Shown: positions 15,999-25,881 of the stretch, piece after piece
How the letters are laid out: each line of letters begins with the position of its first letter
Numbering within the stretch: position 1 is the stretch's first letter
Assembly: GCA_029561145.1 (NCBI GenBank)
Contig: JAKQJM010000047.1
Span: 49,128-113,127 of the forward strand
Reading direction: 5' to 3'
DNA: 64,000 nucleotides
Source of the DNA: Pseudomonadota bacterium
GTDB lineage: Bacteria; Pseudomonadota; Gammaproteobacteria; Xanthomonadales; Rhodanobacteraceae
Notes under the pieces: generated by a model
What the model was told of the DNA's origin: nothing
The model's input: the letters and a program-made list of their open reading frames with translations, nothing else
Database searches by the model: none
Translations under genes and position numbers: made by a program

Positions 15999-17840
15999 AT
16001 GAACAGCATCCCGAAAATCGGCACTGGCGCGTTTCTCGCGCTCGCATTGACCGCCTGCGCGAGCCACCGCACCGCTCCGGAGAAAGCCATCATGTCCGAT
16101 GGACTCGTCAGCGAGATCCGCGTCACCACCCATCAGGGCAACGATGACCTGCTCAGCGCCGGACTGGGACTCGCGGGTTTGCGCGGAACGGCAACGGCCT
16201 TCGTCGATCCGGCAAAGCCGACTCCGGCCGAATTGCGGCGGCGGGCGATCCATGCGAGTTGGCGCGGTATAGCCGATCTCGGTCCACTCGGTGGTTACGG
16301 CGAGATCTATGGCGCCGTGCCGCTGGTGACCGGGCGTGAGTTCAGCGCGTTCGCGCGCCTGCCCAAGGCGAACTCACCGCATCGCGTGCTGTTGCAGGTA
16401 CCCGATCTTTTCGATCGCGACAGACGCTGCGTGATCGTCAGCGCATCGTCCGGATCCCGCGGAATCTACGGTTCGATCTCGCTGGCGGGTGCCTGGGGCC
16501 TGCCGCGTGGCTGCGCGGTCGCCTATACCGACAAGGGCACAGGCAGCGGCTATTTCGACGTCGCCAGCAATACCGGTGTGGCCCTCGATGGCACGCGCGT
16601 CGAACGCGGCGCGGCGCCACTGGAATTCGCGCCTCCCGAAGACGAGGCGCCCGCGCCACTGAACGCGATCCTGGTCAAGCATGCACACTCCGCCGACAAC
16701 CCCGAAGCGGACTGGGGCCGACATGTCATGCAGGCCGCGCGTTTTGCCTTGCATGCGCTCGATCAGGCTTTTCCGGACCAGGCGCCGTTCACGGCCGACA
16801 ACACGCGGATCATCGCGGCCGGAATTTCCAACGGTGGCGGTGCGGTGCTGCGTGCGGCCGAAGCGGATGCCGGCCTGCTCGATGGCGTGGTGGCGATCGA
16901 GCCGAACATCTGGGCAGGCGAGGGCGGTCGTGCCCTGTACGACTATTCGACCGAAGCGATGTTGTTGATGCCTTGCGCGCTGCTCGATCCGACTTTCGAC
17001 CAGACCCCTTTTGCCCGCGTCAACGGCGCGCCGCCGCCGGCCTGGGTGAGCCGTTGCGAAACCCTCAACGATCAGCGCTGGCAGGCGAGCGGTGCAACGC
17101 AGAGTCCCGCCGCCCAGGCGCTCGAGAGCCTGCGCGCGACCGGTTGGACCGACGAGGCGCTGGTCAGTGCGGCGGCATCGACGGCGCTCGATCTGTGGCG
17201 TGCCGTGACCGTCACCTATGCCGCCGCGTATGCGCGATCCGGTGTTGGACCGATGCCTTGTGGTTTCGGACTTGCTGCCACCGATGCCGGCGGCAACGCC
17301 CGGGCCGCGTCGTCAATCGAAAAGGCGGCCTGGTGGGCCGATGCGACGGGTATTCCTCCGGGCGCGGGGGTCGGCATCATCGACAGCCTGTCCGCGGGCA
17401 AGGATGCGTTGTGGCCGGGATCGGAATGCCTGAGCCAGTTGTGGAGCGAATCAGGCAGGCTGGGTGCGCGCGTTCGCGCAGGCGCGGAAGAAACGCGTGC
17501 TGCCCTGCCGCGCGAGGATCTGCCGATCATCATCGTCCACGGCAAGTCCGACGGTCTCCTGCCGCTCGCATTCACGTCCGAGCCTTACGTGCGCTGGCTC
17601 GAGGCAAACGGTCGCAAGCCGGTGTTCTGGAAAGTCGGCAACGGCCAGCATTTCGACGCCTTCCTTGCCTTTCCGGGCTTCGGTGACGCGCATGTACCGG
17701 TGATGCCGTATGCCTATTCCGCGCTCGACCGGCTGTGGGCGCACCTGTTTTCCGGGGAGCCGTTGCCGGCCAGTCGCGACATTGCGACGACACCGCGCGG
17801 AAATGGTCCGCTTGGGGCCAGTCAACTCGGCGAATACTGA
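15999..17840 (+). CDS. D-(-)-3-hydroxybutyrate oligomer hydrolase (lipoprotein)
   Basis: A 613-residue enzyme of the 3HB-oligomer hydrolase family, which splits soluble oligomers from polyhydroxybutyrate breakdown into 3-hydroxybutyrate. The N-terminus is a lipoprotein signal with lipobox L-T-A-C (Cys20), so the protein is exported and membrane-anchored. The nucleophile lies in the G-I-S-N-G-G-G motif (Ser277). The LLQVPDLFDRDRRCVIVSASSG and LPIIIVHGKSDGLLP regions are typical of the family, and a histidine in NGQHFDAF is a likely triad member. The start ATG at 15999 opens on the lipid signal. It lies 94 bases upstream of phaE on the same strand, which groups it with PHB metabolism. Confidence 0.88.
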   Translation: MNSIPKIGTGAFLALALTACASHRTAPEKAIMSDGLVSEIRVTTHQGNDDLLSAGLGLAGLRGTATAFVDPAKPTPAELRRRAIHASWRGIADLGPLGGYGEIYGAVPLVTGREFSAFARLPKANSPHRVLLQVPDLFDRDRRCVIVSASSGSRGIYGSISLAGAWGLPRGCAVAYTDKGTGSGYFDVASNTGVALDGTRVERGAAPLEFAPPEDEAPAPLNAILVKHAHSADNPEADWGRHVMQAARFALHALDQAFPDQAPFTADNTRIIAAGISNGGGAVLRAAEADAGLLDGVVAIEPNIWAGEGGRALYDYSTEAMLLMPCALLDPTFDQTPFARVNGAPPPAWVSRCETLNDQRWQASGATQSPAAQALESLRATGWTDEALVSAAASTALDLWRAVTVTYAAAYARSGVGPMPCGFGLAATDAGGNARAASSIEKAAWWADATGIPPGAGVGIIDSLSAGKDALWPGSECLSQLWSESGRLGARVRAGAEETRAALPREDLPIIIVHGKSDGLLPLAFTSEPYVRWLEANGRKPVFWKVGNGQHFDAFLAFPGFGDAHVPVMPYAYSALDRLWAHLFSGEPLPASRDIATTPRGNGPLGASQLGEY

Positions 17841-17934
17841 CGCCACGCCCGGTCGCCGTTGCAACACGTGCGCCGTTATCATGTGCGGCAGACGCGAAGT
17901 CACCGCAGCTGATCCATAACCCGGAGCACGAGTC

Positions 17935-19281
17935 ATGAGCGAACCGCTGGATGTCGCCCAATGGGCAAGGAACTGGGAGGCGCTTGCGCGCCAGGCCCAG
18001 GCATCGTTCCCCGGGAATGCGAATGCCGGTCAGCCTGCCTGGTCGGCGGGCCAGGCTTCGGGCAACCCGTGGGCCGAGGCCCTGTTCAAGTCCGCTCCTT
18101 TCGCGGGCGGCAAGCAGCAGAGCGAGGCCATCGAACACCTGATGTCCGGAGCACAAGGCTATCTCGGCATGCTGCAGAGCATGGCCAGCGCCGCGAGCGG
18201 CCATGCTGGCGGATTCGGCAACCTGCCCGGCAGCGGCTTTCTCGGGGCGATGACACCGCCCGCGGCGATGGGCAATCCTTTTGCCGCGGCCATGCGCAGC
18301 TTCGGCAGCCAGGGCGCGCGCGGCTTCGAGCAGATGATGGAGCAGTTTTCCGCGGTCGCCGGGCCGATGTTCGACAAGGCGAAGGCCGGCTTGCATCAGC
18401 CAGCCTTCGGCCATTTGCGCGAGAAGCAGGAGAACCTGCAGAAGACCGCGCAGGTATTCATCGACTATCAGGAGCAAAGCGCGCGTTACGATCGCCTGAT
18501 GCTCAAGGTCGGCGAGCGCAGTTTTGCGCGATTCCAGCTGAAGCTCGCCGAGCGCGAGGAGCCGGGTCGGCAGATCGATTCGGTGCGCGGCCTGTATGAC
18601 CTGTGGATCGACGCGGCCGAGGAGGCTTATGCCGAGATCGCCTTGTCCGAGGAGTTCCGCGAAGTCTATGCCGCGGTGGTCGACGCGCAAATGCGCGTGC
18701 GCCAGCAGGTCCAGGGGGAGATCGAGCGGTTCTGCGGCGAACTCGGCATGCCGACCCGCAGCGAGGTGAGCAGCATCGGCGAAAGGCTGCAGGCGGTGCG
18801 CCGCGAATTGCGCGAGGAGCGCGAAAAACAGGACGAACTGCGGATCGAAGTCGCTGCCTTGAATTTGGAGCTGGCGGCGCTTCGGTCCGGATCGACCTCG
18901 GCCGCGAAGTCGGCGGGACCGATAACGCCGGTCGAGGTTGCGAAGCCCGACAGGACACGCAAGACCGCGACGGAGAAAGCGCCAGTGCACTCCGCAGCAG
19001 CAGCGGAGACCAGGAAAACCGCGAAGAAGCCACGACGCAAGGCCTTGTCGAAAGCGACTCCGCTGCGGCGCGGCAAGCGGTCCAAGTCTCCTGCGGGAAA
19101 GCCCGCTGAAGTCGCCATTGCGGTCGCCCGATCGCCGGGCAGGAAGGATCGGAGTGCGGCGGCTGCGGGCAGCTTTGCCGCGAGCATCGCGCGCTTCGCG
19201 CGCAAATCGAAATCCTCGTCCACGCGCAGTGCGCCGCCGCGCGCCAAGCCGAAGGCCGTGAAGCGCGGAGGTGGCAAGTGA
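17935..19281 (+). CDS. phaE: Class III PHA synthase subunit PhaE with a basic C-terminal tail
   Basis: A 448-residue PhaE subunit of class III polyhydroxyalkanoate synthase, which pairs with PhaC and raises its activity. Residues 1-~315 match PhaE: MSEPLDVAQWARNWEAL start, Gly/Ala/Met-rich middle, FIDYQEQSARYDRLMLKVGE block, YDLWIDAAEEAYAE motif, and a coiled coil near 275-315. Residues ~320-448 are a long, low-complexity tail very rich in Lys, Arg, Ala, Ser and Pro, resembling the histone-like tails of PhaF and PhaM granule proteins. Typical PhaE is about 350-370 residues, so the tail is an addition. The start has a CGGAG ribosome site. The stop overlaps the phaC start (TGATG), showing translational coupling. 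Confidence 0.88.
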   Translation: MSEPLDVAQWARNWEALARQAQASFPGNANAGQPAWSAGQASGNPWAEALFKSAPFAGGKQQSEAIEHLMSGAQGYLGMLQSMASAASGHAGGFGNLPGSGFLGAMTPPAAMGNPFAAAMRSFGSQGARGFEQMMEQFSAVAGPMFDKAKAGLHQPAFGHLREKQENLQKTAQVFIDYQEQSARYDRLMLKVGERSFARFQLKLAEREEPGRQIDSVRGLYDLWIDAAEEAYAEIALSEEFREVYAAVVDAQMRVRQQVQGEIERFCGELGMPTRSEVSSIGERLQAVRRELREEREKQDELRIEVAALNLELAALRSGSTSAAKSAGPITPVEVAKPDRTRKTATEKAPVHSAAAAETRKTAKKPRRKALSKATPLRRGKRSKSPAGKPAEVAIAVARSPGRKDRSAAAAGSFAASIARFARKSKSSSTRSAPPRAKPKAVKRGGGK

Positions 19282-20345
19282 TGGGACCGCTCAATATCGA
19301 ACCCGGAAAGCTCTTCGAAGAAGCACAGAAGTTCCAGAAGAAGATGGTCGCCGGCATGCAGGTGCTGCGCAATCTCGACGATGTCGAATTCGGCGTCACC
19401 GACAAGGAGGAGATCTATCGCGAGGACAAGCTCGTCGTCTATCGATTCCGCGGTGCGAACAAGCCAACTGCAAGAACGCCCACGCTGATCGTGTACGCGC
19501 TGGTCAATCGCCCCTACATGGTCGACCTGCAGGAGGACAAATCGCTAGTTCGCAACCTGCTCGCGCAAGGCGAGGACGTGTACCTGATCGATTGGGGCTA
19601 CCCGGACCTGGCGGATCGCTGGCTTACCCTCGATGACTACATCAACGGCTATATCCGGCGCAGCGTCGATGCCGTGGCGAAGAACGCCGGCGTGAAGAAG
19701 ATCAACCTGCTCGGTATCTGCCAGGGTGGGGCGTTCTCGCTGTGCTTCACGGCGATCCATCCGCACAAGGTCAAGAACCTGATCACGATGGTGACGCCGG
19801 TCGATTTCCATACGCCGGACAACATGTTGTCGAACTGGACGCGCAACATGGATGCCGACCTGTTCGTCAACACGATCGGCAACGTGCCGGCCGACCTGAT
19901 GAACTGGTGCTACCTGATGCTCAAGCCGATGCGCCTGCTGCAGCAGAAGTACGTCGGCATGGTCGACATCCTCGACAACAAGGTCGAGCTCGAGAATTTC
20001 CTGCGCATGGAGAAGTGGATCTTCGATTCGCCGGACCAGGCGGGTGAAGCGTTCCGCCAGTTCATGCGCGATTTCTACCAGGGCAACAAGTTGATCAATG
20101 GCGGACTCAGGCTCGGCAAGCACGAGGTCGATCTCCGCAACATCACGATGCCGGTGCTGAACATCTTTGCCGAGCAGGATCACCTGGTACCTCCCGACGC
20201 CTCACGGGCGCTCCAGGGCGTGGTCGGCACGAAGGATTACACCCAGATCGCGTTCAAGGGCGGCCATATCGGCATCTACGTGTCCGGGCGGGCGCAGCGC
20301 GAAGTACCGCCGGCCATCCACGACTGGTTGCGCGCCAGGCCCTGA
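19281..20345 (+). CDS. phaC: Class III poly(3-hydroxyalkanoate) synthase subunit PhaC
   Basis: A 354-residue catalytic subunit that polymerises short-chain 3-hydroxyacyl-CoA into PHA at the granule surface. The length is typical for class III (~355), much shorter than class I (~590). The lipase-like box G-I-C-Q-G-G contains the nucleophile Cys147. The other triad residues are the Asp in FAEQDHLVPP near residue 300 and the His in GGHIGIYVSG near 329. The ATG at 19281 shares its A with the phaE stop; a GTG at 19278 is the alternative start, and both sit behind GGAGG at 19267-19271. No phaA or phaB lies nearby, so precursor supply is encoded elsewhere. Confidence 0.93.
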   Translation: MGPLNIEPGKLFEEAQKFQKKMVAGMQVLRNLDDVEFGVTDKEEIYREDKLVVYRFRGANKPTARTPTLIVYALVNRPYMVDLQEDKSLVRNLLAQGEDVYLIDWGYPDLADRWLTLDDYINGYIRRSVDAVAKNAGVKKINLLGICQGGAFSLCFTAIHPHKVKNLITMVTPVDFHTPDNMLSNWTRNMDADLFVNTIGNVPADLMNWCYLMLKPMRLLQQKYVGMVDILDNKVELENFLRMEKWIFDSPDQAGEAFRQFMRDFYQGNKLINGGLRLGKHEVDLRNITMPVLNIFAEQDHLVPPDASRALQGVVGTKDYTQIAFKGGHIGIYVSGRAQREVPPAIHDWLRARP

Positions 20346-20349
20346 AAAT

Positions 20350-20375
20350 CCTTCCGGCGCGATGCGCGCGGGAAG
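20350..20375 (+). terminator. Hairpin downstream of phaEC
   Basis: CTTCC-G-GCGC (20351-20360) pairs with GCGC-G-GGAAG (20366-20375), interrupted by one G-G mismatch, five bases after the phaC stop. There is no U-run, so it is only a candidate terminator or 3' stabiliser for the phaEC transcript. Confidence 0.35.
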
Positions 20376-20477
20376 GCATCGCCCGCCTCCTGCAGGCCCG
20401 CCGGAACGTCAGGGTGGTTGCGCGGGCTGATCCGCGTTGCCTTAAAATGCGACACCTTCTTTGGGTGCCGCCTTGCT

Positions 20478-20786
20478 ATGAACGAGGTCCTGTTCCACAT
20501 CCACAACATCGGCGTTACGCCGTGGAAGCTCGTTGGCTATGTCGGCGTCCTGCTGTTCACGAGCCGCTGGTTCGTGCAGATGTACGCGACCAAGAAGCTC
20601 AAGCGCGTGCATATGCCGCGCGCATTCTGGTGGCTCTCGGTGTTCGGCAGCCTGTTGCTGGTGAGCTATTTCACCTTTGGCAAAAACGATTCGGTCGGGG
20701 TGCTTTCAAATGCATTTCCGGCCTTTGTCTCGGTCTACAACCTGATCGTGGACTTCCGCCACCGGCGCGACCGGGTCGAAACCTGA
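20478..20786 (+). CDS. Small membrane protein, lipid A biosynthesis N-terminal-like domain (LAB_N)
   Basis: A 102-residue protein matching the LAB_N family, small inner-membrane proteins also found fused to glycosyltransferases of lipid A modification. It has three hydrophobic segments: about 14-28 (LVGYVGVLLFTSRWFVQ), 46-62 (WWLSVFGSLLLVSYF) and 72-92. The family's W-K-L-V-G-Y-V-G and S-R-W-F-V-Q-M blocks are present. The ATG at 20478 is chosen over an upstream one at 20418, which would add twenty residues unlike the family. The exact biochemical role is unknown; association with lipid A or the envelope is from family knowledge. Confidence 0.75.
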   Translation: MNEVLFHIHNIGVTPWKLVGYVGVLLFTSRWFVQMYATKKLKRVHMPRAFWWLSVFGSLLLVSYFTFGKNDSVGVLSNAFPAFVSVYNLIVDFRHRRDRVET

Positions 20787-20867
20787 ACAGATGCGGCGCG
20801 TTCTGCTTCGTGCCAGAATCCGCCGGTCAGGCGCTCGCCTGGCAATCAATCTCGGGGAGAGGCAAGC

Positions 20868-21119
20868 ATGGAAAATCGTAGCAGTGCACCGGTCATGTCG
20901 CTCGGCGACTGGATCATCACCTTCATTGTTCTCGCTATTCCGCTGGTCAATATCGTCATGTTGTTCGTCTGGGGGTTCTCGAGCAGCACCAATCCGAACA
21001 AGTCCAACTTCTGCAAGGCCTACCTGATCCTTGCCTTGGTCGCGATCGTCCTGTTTTTCCTGTTTGGCGGCCTGGCATTCATGTCGGCCATGAGCGGCGC
21101 CGGCTCGGCCGGAGCGTAG
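20868..21119 (+). CDS. Small two-TM membrane protein, function unknown
   Basis: An 83-residue protein with two strongly hydrophobic segments (about 14-36 and 51-73) joined by a short polar loop (SSSTNPNKSNFCKAY), and a Gly/Ser/Ala tail. A GGGGAGAGGCAAGC ribosome site lies directly upstream of the ATG, supporting translation. I do not recognise a named function. The layout is that of a small helical-hairpin membrane protein. It follows the LAB_N-like gene on the same strand after 81 bases and is followed by a strong hairpin terminator. Confidence 0.65.
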   Translation: MENRSSAPVMSLGDWIITFIVLAIPLVNIVMLFVWGFSSSTNPNKSNFCKAYLILALVAIVLFFLFGGLAFMSAMSGAGSAGA

Positions 21120-21125
21120 GCTTCG

Positions 21126-21155
21126 ACGCGCCTGCCGTCCCCGGCAGGCGCGTTT
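21126..21155. terminator. Convergent terminator between the small membrane gene and metH
   Basis: CGCGCCTGCCG (21127-21137) pairs perfectly with CGGCAGGCGCG (21142-21152), an 11-bp GC stem with a 4-base loop followed by TTT on the plus strand. It ends the small membrane protein transcript and may also stop the metH operon coming from the other side. Confidence 0.7.
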
Positions 21156-21168
21156 CCGCGAGAGGCCG

Positions 21169-23874
21169 CTACTCGGGATCGTAGTCGAGGTTCGGCGCCA
21201 GCCAGCGCTCGGCTTCCAGCAAGGTCCAGCCCTTGCGCCGCGCATAGTCCGTGACCTGCTCGCGGCTGATCTTGCCAACCACGAAGTACTGGCTTTGCGG
21301 ATGGGCGAAATACCATCCCGAGACCGCCGCGGTCGGCAGCATCGCGAAATTCTCAGTGATCGCGATGCCCGCATTCGCGGTTGCCTTGAGCAAGCTGAAA
21401 AGCGTGGCCTTCTCGGTATGGTCCGGGCAGGCCGGATACCCCGGCGCAGGGCGAATGCCGCTGTATTTCTCGTCGATCAGATCGTCGTTGCTCAGCGCTT
21501 CCTTCGCGGCATAACCCCAGTAGTCGCGGCGAACGCGCTGGTGCAGGCATTCGGCGAAGGCTTCGGCGAGGCGGTCGGCGAGGGCTTTCAGCAGGATCGC
21601 CGAATAGTCGTCGTGGTCCGTCTCGAAGCGCCTGACATGTTCGTCGATGCCGATGCCTGCCGTGACCGCGAACGCGCCGATCCAGTCCTCGACGCCGGAA
21701 TCTTTCCCTGCGATGAAATCGGCGAGGCAGAAGTCGGGACGCTCAACCGGCTTGTCGACCTGCTGGCGCAGGAAATGCAATTGCGCGAGTTGCGACCCGT
21801 CCTCGTCAAGTACCTGCACGTCCTCGCCGGTCGAACAGGCGCGCCAGAAGCCGATCACTCCGTTCGCCGCCAACCATTTTTCATTGACGATGCGATCGAG
21901 CATTGCCTGCGCATCGCGGAACAGCTCGCTCGCCTGCGGACCGACGATTTCGTCCTGCAGGATCGCCGGATAGCGCCCGGCCAGTTCCCAGGCATTGAAG
22001 AACGGCGACCAGTCGATGAACGGGATCAGGTCCCGCAACGGGAAATCCTTGAATACGGTAATGCCGGGTTGCTTCGGTGCGAGCGGTCGCTGGTTGGCCG
22101 ACTCGCCGTTGAAACGCTGCGCGCGCGCCTTCTCGAACGAAACCAGCCGCTTCGCGTTGCCGCGATCCCGGTGGCGTTCGCGGATATCGGCGTATTCGGC
22201 GCGGATCTTGTCCATGAAGGCGTCGACCAGCTCTTTCGTGATCAGCGACTGGGCCACGCCGACCGCGCGCGACGCATCCTTTACCCACACCGTCGGCGCG
22301 TTGTAGTGCGGGTCGATCTTGAGTGCTGTATGCGCACGTGACGTTGTCGCACCTCCGATCAACAACGGCAGGTGGAAATCCTGGCGCTGCATCTCGCGGG
22401 CGACATGCGACATTTCCTCCAGCGACGGCGTGATCAGCCCGGACAATCCGATCATGTCGGCGTTCTCGGCGCGCGCGGCGTCGAGGATCTTCTGCGCCGG
22501 CACCATGACTCCGAGATCGATCACCTCGAAGTTGTTGCAGCGAAGCACGACGCCGACGATGTTCTTGCCGATGTCATGCACATCGCCCTTCACGGTGGCC
22601 ATGATGATCTTGCCGTTCGATTTGCCGGAATCGCCGGTGCGCAGTTTCTCCTCCTCGATGAACGGCAGCAGCCAGGCGACAGCTTTCTTCATCACGCGCG
22701 CCGACTTGACCACCTGCGGCAGGAACATCTTGCCCGCCCCAAACAGGTCGCCAACGATGTTCATGCCATCCATCAGTGGCCCCTCGATCACATCGAGCGG
22801 TCGCGTCGTTTGCAGCCGCGCTTCCTCGGCATCCACTTCGGCGAACGCGTCGATGCCATGCACGAGGGCATGTGCGAGTCGCTTCGCGACAGGCAGGCTG
22901 CGCCAGGCATCCTTGTCGTCGCGAGCGCCTGGCCCGGAATCCAGGCTGCCCCGCTTGTAGTTCTCGGCGATGTCGAGCAGACGCTCGGTCGCATCCGCTC
23001 GGCGATTGAGGACCACATCCTCGACGCGTTCGCGCAGATCCGCATCGAGATCGTCGATGATCGGCAAGGCGCCGGCATTGACGATGCCCATGTCCATGCC
23101 GGCGCGGATCGCGTGATAGAGGAAGACGGCATGGATCGCGGCACGCACCGGTTCGTTGCCACGGAACGAGAACGAGACGTTCGATACACCTCCGGATACG
23201 TGGCAGTGCGGCAATGTCCGGCGGATGATCCGGGTCGCCTCGATGAAATCGACCGCGTAGTTGTTGTGTTCCTCGATGCCGGTCGCGATTGCGAAGATGT
23301 TCGGATCGAAGATGATGTCTTCGGGCGGGAAGTCGAGTTGTTCGGTGAGCATGCGATAGGCGCGCGTACAGATCGCGACCTTGCGCTCGCAGGTGTCGGC
23401 CTGGCCGTCCTCGTCAAAGGCCATGACCACCGCGGCGGCGCCATAGCGCATGACCTTGCGCGCGTGCTCGAGGAATTGTTCAGGACCCTCCTTGAGCGAG
23501 ATCGAATTGACCACGCCCTTGCCCTGCAGGCATTTGAGTCCTGCCTCGATCACGCTCCATTTCGACGAATCGACCATGACCGGAATGCGCGCGATATCAG
23601 GTTCCGATGCAATCAGGTTGAGGAAGCGGACCATCGCCGCTTCCGAATCGATGAGTCCCTCGTCCATGTTGACGTCGAGGATCTGCGCACCGTTGTCGAC
23701 CTGCTGGCGGGCGACGACGACCGCATCCTCGAAGCGGCCTTCCTTGATCATCTTGCGGAATTGCGCGCTGCCGGTGACGTTGGTGCGCTCGCCGACGTTG
23801 ATGAAGTTCAGTTCGGGCGTGATGACCAGCGGTTCAAGCCCGGACAGCACCGTTTGGCGCAGGGTTGCACTCAT
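21169..23874 (-). CDS. metH: Methionine synthase, folate/cobalamin/reactivation part (split MetH, C-terminal protein)
   Basis: A 901-residue protein that carries three of the four MetH modules. Residues ~15-280 are the pterin-binding 5-methyltetrahydrofolate domain ([28 protein letters not shown]). Then the cobalamin cap and B12-binding domains follow, with D-V-H-D-I-G-K-N supplying the cobalt-ligand histidine. The C-terminal ~330 residues are the AdoMet-dependent reactivation domain with [12 protein letters not shown]. It lacks the homocysteine-binding barrel, which is the separate upstream gene; its start overlaps that gene's stop (ATGA). Together they transfer methyl from methyl-folate to homocysteine. 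The split is a known arrangement in Lysobacterales, not a frameshift, because both halves have proper ends. Confidence 0.95.
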   Translation of the reverse strand: MSATLRQTVLSGLEPLVITPELNFINVGERTNVTGSAQFRKMIKEGRFEDAVVVARQQVDNGAQILDVNMDEGLIDSEAAMVRFLNLIASEPDIARIPVMVDSSKWSVIEAGLKCLQGKGVVNSISLKEGPEQFLEHARKVMRYGAAAVVMAFDEDGQADTCERKVAICTRAYRMLTEQLDFPPEDIIFDPNIFAIATGIEEHNNYAVDFIEATRIIRRTLPHCHVSGGVSNVSFSFRGNEPVRAAIHAVFLYHAIRAGMDMGIVNAGALPIIDDLDADLRERVEDVVLNRRADATERLLDIAENYKRGSLDSGPGARDDKDAWRSLPVAKRLAHALVHGIDAFAEVDAEEARLQTTRPLDVIEGPLMDGMNIVGDLFGAGKMFLPQVVKSARVMKKAVAWLLPFIEEEKLRTGDSGKSNGKIIMATVKGDVHDIGKNIVGVVLRCNNFEVIDLGVMVPAQKILDAARAENADMIGLSGLITPSLEEMSHVAREMQRQDFHLPLLIGGATTSRAHTALKIDPHYNAPTVWVKDASRAVGVAQSLITKELVDAFMDKIRAEYADIRERHRDRGNAKRLVSFEKARAQRFNGESANQRPLAPKQPGITVFKDFPLRDLIPFIDWSPFFNAWELAGRYPAILQDEIVGPQASELFRDAQAMLDRIVNEKWLAANGVIGFWRACSTGEDVQVLDEDGSQLAQLHFLRQQVDKPVERPDFCLADFIAGKDSGVEDWIGAFAVTAGIGIDEHVRRFETDHDDYSAILLKALADRLAEAFAECLHQRVRRDYWGYAAKEALSNDDLIDEKYSGIRPAPGYPACPDHTEKATLFSLLKATANAGIAITENFAMLPTAAVSGWYFAHPQSQYFVVGKISREQVTDYARRKGWTLLEAERWLAPNLDYDPE

Positions 23875-24953
23875 CCTGCCTGGTCCGCTTCGGTGGGCAG
23901 GGCGCGTGGCGACAGTCCGCGTACCGCTTCGGCGATCGCACGGATGTGTGCGGGCGTGGTGCCGCAGCAGCCACCGACCAGGTTGAGCAGGCCCGATGTC
24001 GCAAACTCGCGCAAGGTGGCTGCCATCTCCTCGGGTGTCTCGTCGTATTCACCGAAGGCGTTCGGAAGACCGGCGTTCGGATGCGCACTGACATGGCTGC
24101 GGCTGACGCGGGCCAGGGTTTCGATGTGCTCGCGCATGTCGCTGGCACCGAGCGCGCAATTGAGCCCGAATGACAGTGGGCGGCTGTGCGCGAGCGACGC
24201 ATGGAAGGCCTCTGCGGTCTGGCCTGAAAGGGTGCGCCCCGAGCGATCGGTGATCGTGCCCGAAATCATGATCGGCAAGCGCCCGCCGCGTTGCTCGAAG
24301 GCTTCGTCGATGGCAAAGAGCGCCGCCTTGGCATTGAGTGTGTCGAAGATCGTTTCGACCATTATCGTGTCGGCGCCGCCTTCGATCAGGCCTTCGACCG
24401 CCTCGCGGTAGTTGTTCCGCAGCTCATCGAAATTCGTGTTGCGGTAACCCGGATCGTTGACGTCCGGGCTGATCGACGCGGTGCGGCTGGTCGGGCCGAG
24501 CACGCCTATGACAAAGCGTGGCTTGCCGGGAGTCCGTGCGCTGAACGCGTCGCAGCACGCGCGCGCCACGCGTGCGCCTTCGCGGTTGAGTTCGTTGACG
24601 ATGTGCTGCAGGTGGTAATCGGACTGGCTGATCGCCGTCGCATTGAAGGTATTCGTTTCGATCAGGTCGGCGCCCGCTTCGAGATACTCGTTGTGCACGC
24701 TGGCGATGACATCGGGCCGGCTCAGCAGGAGCAGGTCATTGTTGCCCTTGAGGTCGTGGCCGCAGGCATCGCCGTGCACATGCATCGAATCATGGCCATC
24801 GACGAAGCGCTCGCCGCGATAGTCGGCTTCCTCGAGTTGATGACCCTGGATCATCGTGCCCATGGCACCGTCGATGACGAGGATGCGCTCGCGCAAGGCT
24901 TGCTCGAGGGCATGCACGCGCTGGGGATGCAGCCAGGCCAGTGGCTTGCTCAT
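23871..24953 (-). CDS. metH: Methionine synthase, homocysteine-binding part (split MetH, N-terminal protein)
   Basis: A 360-residue homocysteine S-methyltransferase domain, equivalent to the first ~350 residues of E. coli MetH. It begins [14 protein letters not shown] and has the [12 protein letters not shown] and [11 protein letters not shown] blocks. The zinc ligands that activate homocysteine are the cysteine in G-L-N-C-A-L-G and the pair in G-G-C-C-G-T-T-P. It needs the cobalamin protein encoded downstream (4-base overlap). Its own ATG overlaps the stop of the ArsR-methyltransferase gene upstream (ATGA), so three genes form one tightly coupled operon. Confidence 0.94.
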   Translation of the reverse strand: MSKPLAWLHPQRVHALEQALRERILVIDGAMGTMIQGHQLEEADYRGERFVDGHDSMHVHGDACGHDLKGNNDLLLLSRPDVIASVHNEYLEAGADLIETNTFNATAISQSDYHLQHIVNELNREGARVARACCDAFSARTPGKPRFVIGVLGPTSRTASISPDVNDPGYRNTNFDELRNNYREAVEGLIEGGADTIMVETIFDTLNAKAALFAIDEAFEQRGGRLPIMISGTITDRSGRTLSGQTAEAFHASLAHSRPLSFGLNCALGASDMREHIETLARVSRSHVSAHPNAGLPNAFGEYDETPEEMAATLREFATSGLLNLVGGCCGTTPAHIRAIAEAVRGLSPRALPTEADQAG

Positions 24954-25876
24954 GGCTTTCGCGCCAGCAGGGCGAGTACCTCGAAATGCGGTGCCTTGCC
25001 TTCGCGCGTGATGCGCTCGCAGGAAAGCACTTCAAGCCCCGCATCGCCGGCAAAACCGCGCAATTCGGCGGGCTTGAAACCGAGGTTGCGATGGTCGAAT
25101 GGTTCGACCGCGGTGCGATGTGCATGCCTGCCGAGCGTTGCGGCAAGCAGGCGCCCGCCCTTGGCCAGCACGCGCGCCGCTTCGGCCACCACGACCGCCG
25201 GTCGCTCGCTGTAGGTCAATGCATGCATGAGCAGCACGAGATCGAAACGCTTGCGGCCGAAATCCAACGCATGCATGTCGCCAGTGACCACTTCGACATT
25301 CGCGAATGTCTTGAGGCGTTCCCTCGCGGCCGCAACCACACGCGGACTCGCATCGACACAGACGATCGAACGCGCGCGCGGTGCCAGCAGTTCGGCGAGC
25401 ACACCGTCTCCCGACGCGATATCGAGCACGTCGCCGGGATCGACCAGCTGGGTCATGGCCCGGGCCAGGGTCTCCCAGGTCCGGCCCGGCGAATAGTGGC
25501 GTTCCATGTCACCGGCCACGGTATCGGCCCAGCCTTCGGCGCGTGCACGTTTGGCGAGGATGCCGGGAAGGCGCCGTTCGTCATCGCTGAGCAGGGCATC
25601 ATCGACGGCTTCCTTGAGCGCATGCAGCAGGGCGCTTTCCCTGGGCGCAAGTTCGCCATTGAAACGGTAGTAGGACGAAACGCCGGCGCGGCGATCGCGC
25701 ACCAGACCGGCCTCCTTGAGCTTGGCCAGATGCGTCGACACGCGCGGCTGGGCCAGGCGCAGGATCGCTGAAAGCTCGGCCACGGTCAGTTCTTCGCGCT
25801 CGAGCAGGGCCAGCAGGCGAACGCGGGTCGGGTCGGACAACAGACGGAGCAATGCCGAAGTGGCGGTCAGGTCCAC
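24950..25876 (-). CDS. ArsR-type transcriptional regulator fused to a SAM-dependent methyltransferase domain
   Basis: A 308-residue fusion. Residues ~1-95 are a winged-helix ArsR/SmtB domain ([18 protein letters not shown]; recognition helix near [17 protein letters not shown]). No metal-binding C-x-C motif is seen in the recognition region. Residues ~130-300 are a class I methyltransferase fold with the SAM-binding motif V-L-D-I-A-S-G-D-G and the acidic V-C-V-D that follows. Fusion and position at the head of the metH operon suggest a regulator that senses SAM or S-adenosylhomocysteine and controls methionine synthesis; that is inference from context and from known SAH-responsive ArsR proteins (SahR). 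The start is GTG at 25876 behind AAAGGA. Whether the methyltransferase part is active is unknown. Confidence 0.88.
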   Translation of the reverse strand: MDLTATSALLRLLSDPTRVRLLALLEREELTVAELSAILRLAQPRVSTHLAKLKEAGLVRDRRAGVSSYYRFNGELAPRESALLHALKEAVDDALLSDDERRLPGILAKRARAEGWADTVAGDMERHYSPGRTWETLARAMTQLVDPGDVLDIASGDGVLAELLAPRARSIVCVDASPRVVAAARERLKTFANVEVVTGDMHALDFGRKRFDLVLLMHALTYSERPAVVVAEAARVLAKGGRLLAATLGRHAHRTAVEPFDHRNLGFKPAELRGFAGDAGLEVLSCERITREGKAPHFEVLALLARKP

Positions 25877-25881
25877 GAGTT

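Noticed and set aside
22372..24411. A 679-codon plus-strand open frame inside the metH genes
   Set aside because: Antisense to conserved MetH domains; its residue composition is Asp/Arg/His-rich and lacks any motif.
21169..24953. metH interpreted as frameshifted pseudogene
   Set aside because: Both open frames are complete, overlap by four bases at a domain border, and keep the zinc, cobalamin and SAM sites.
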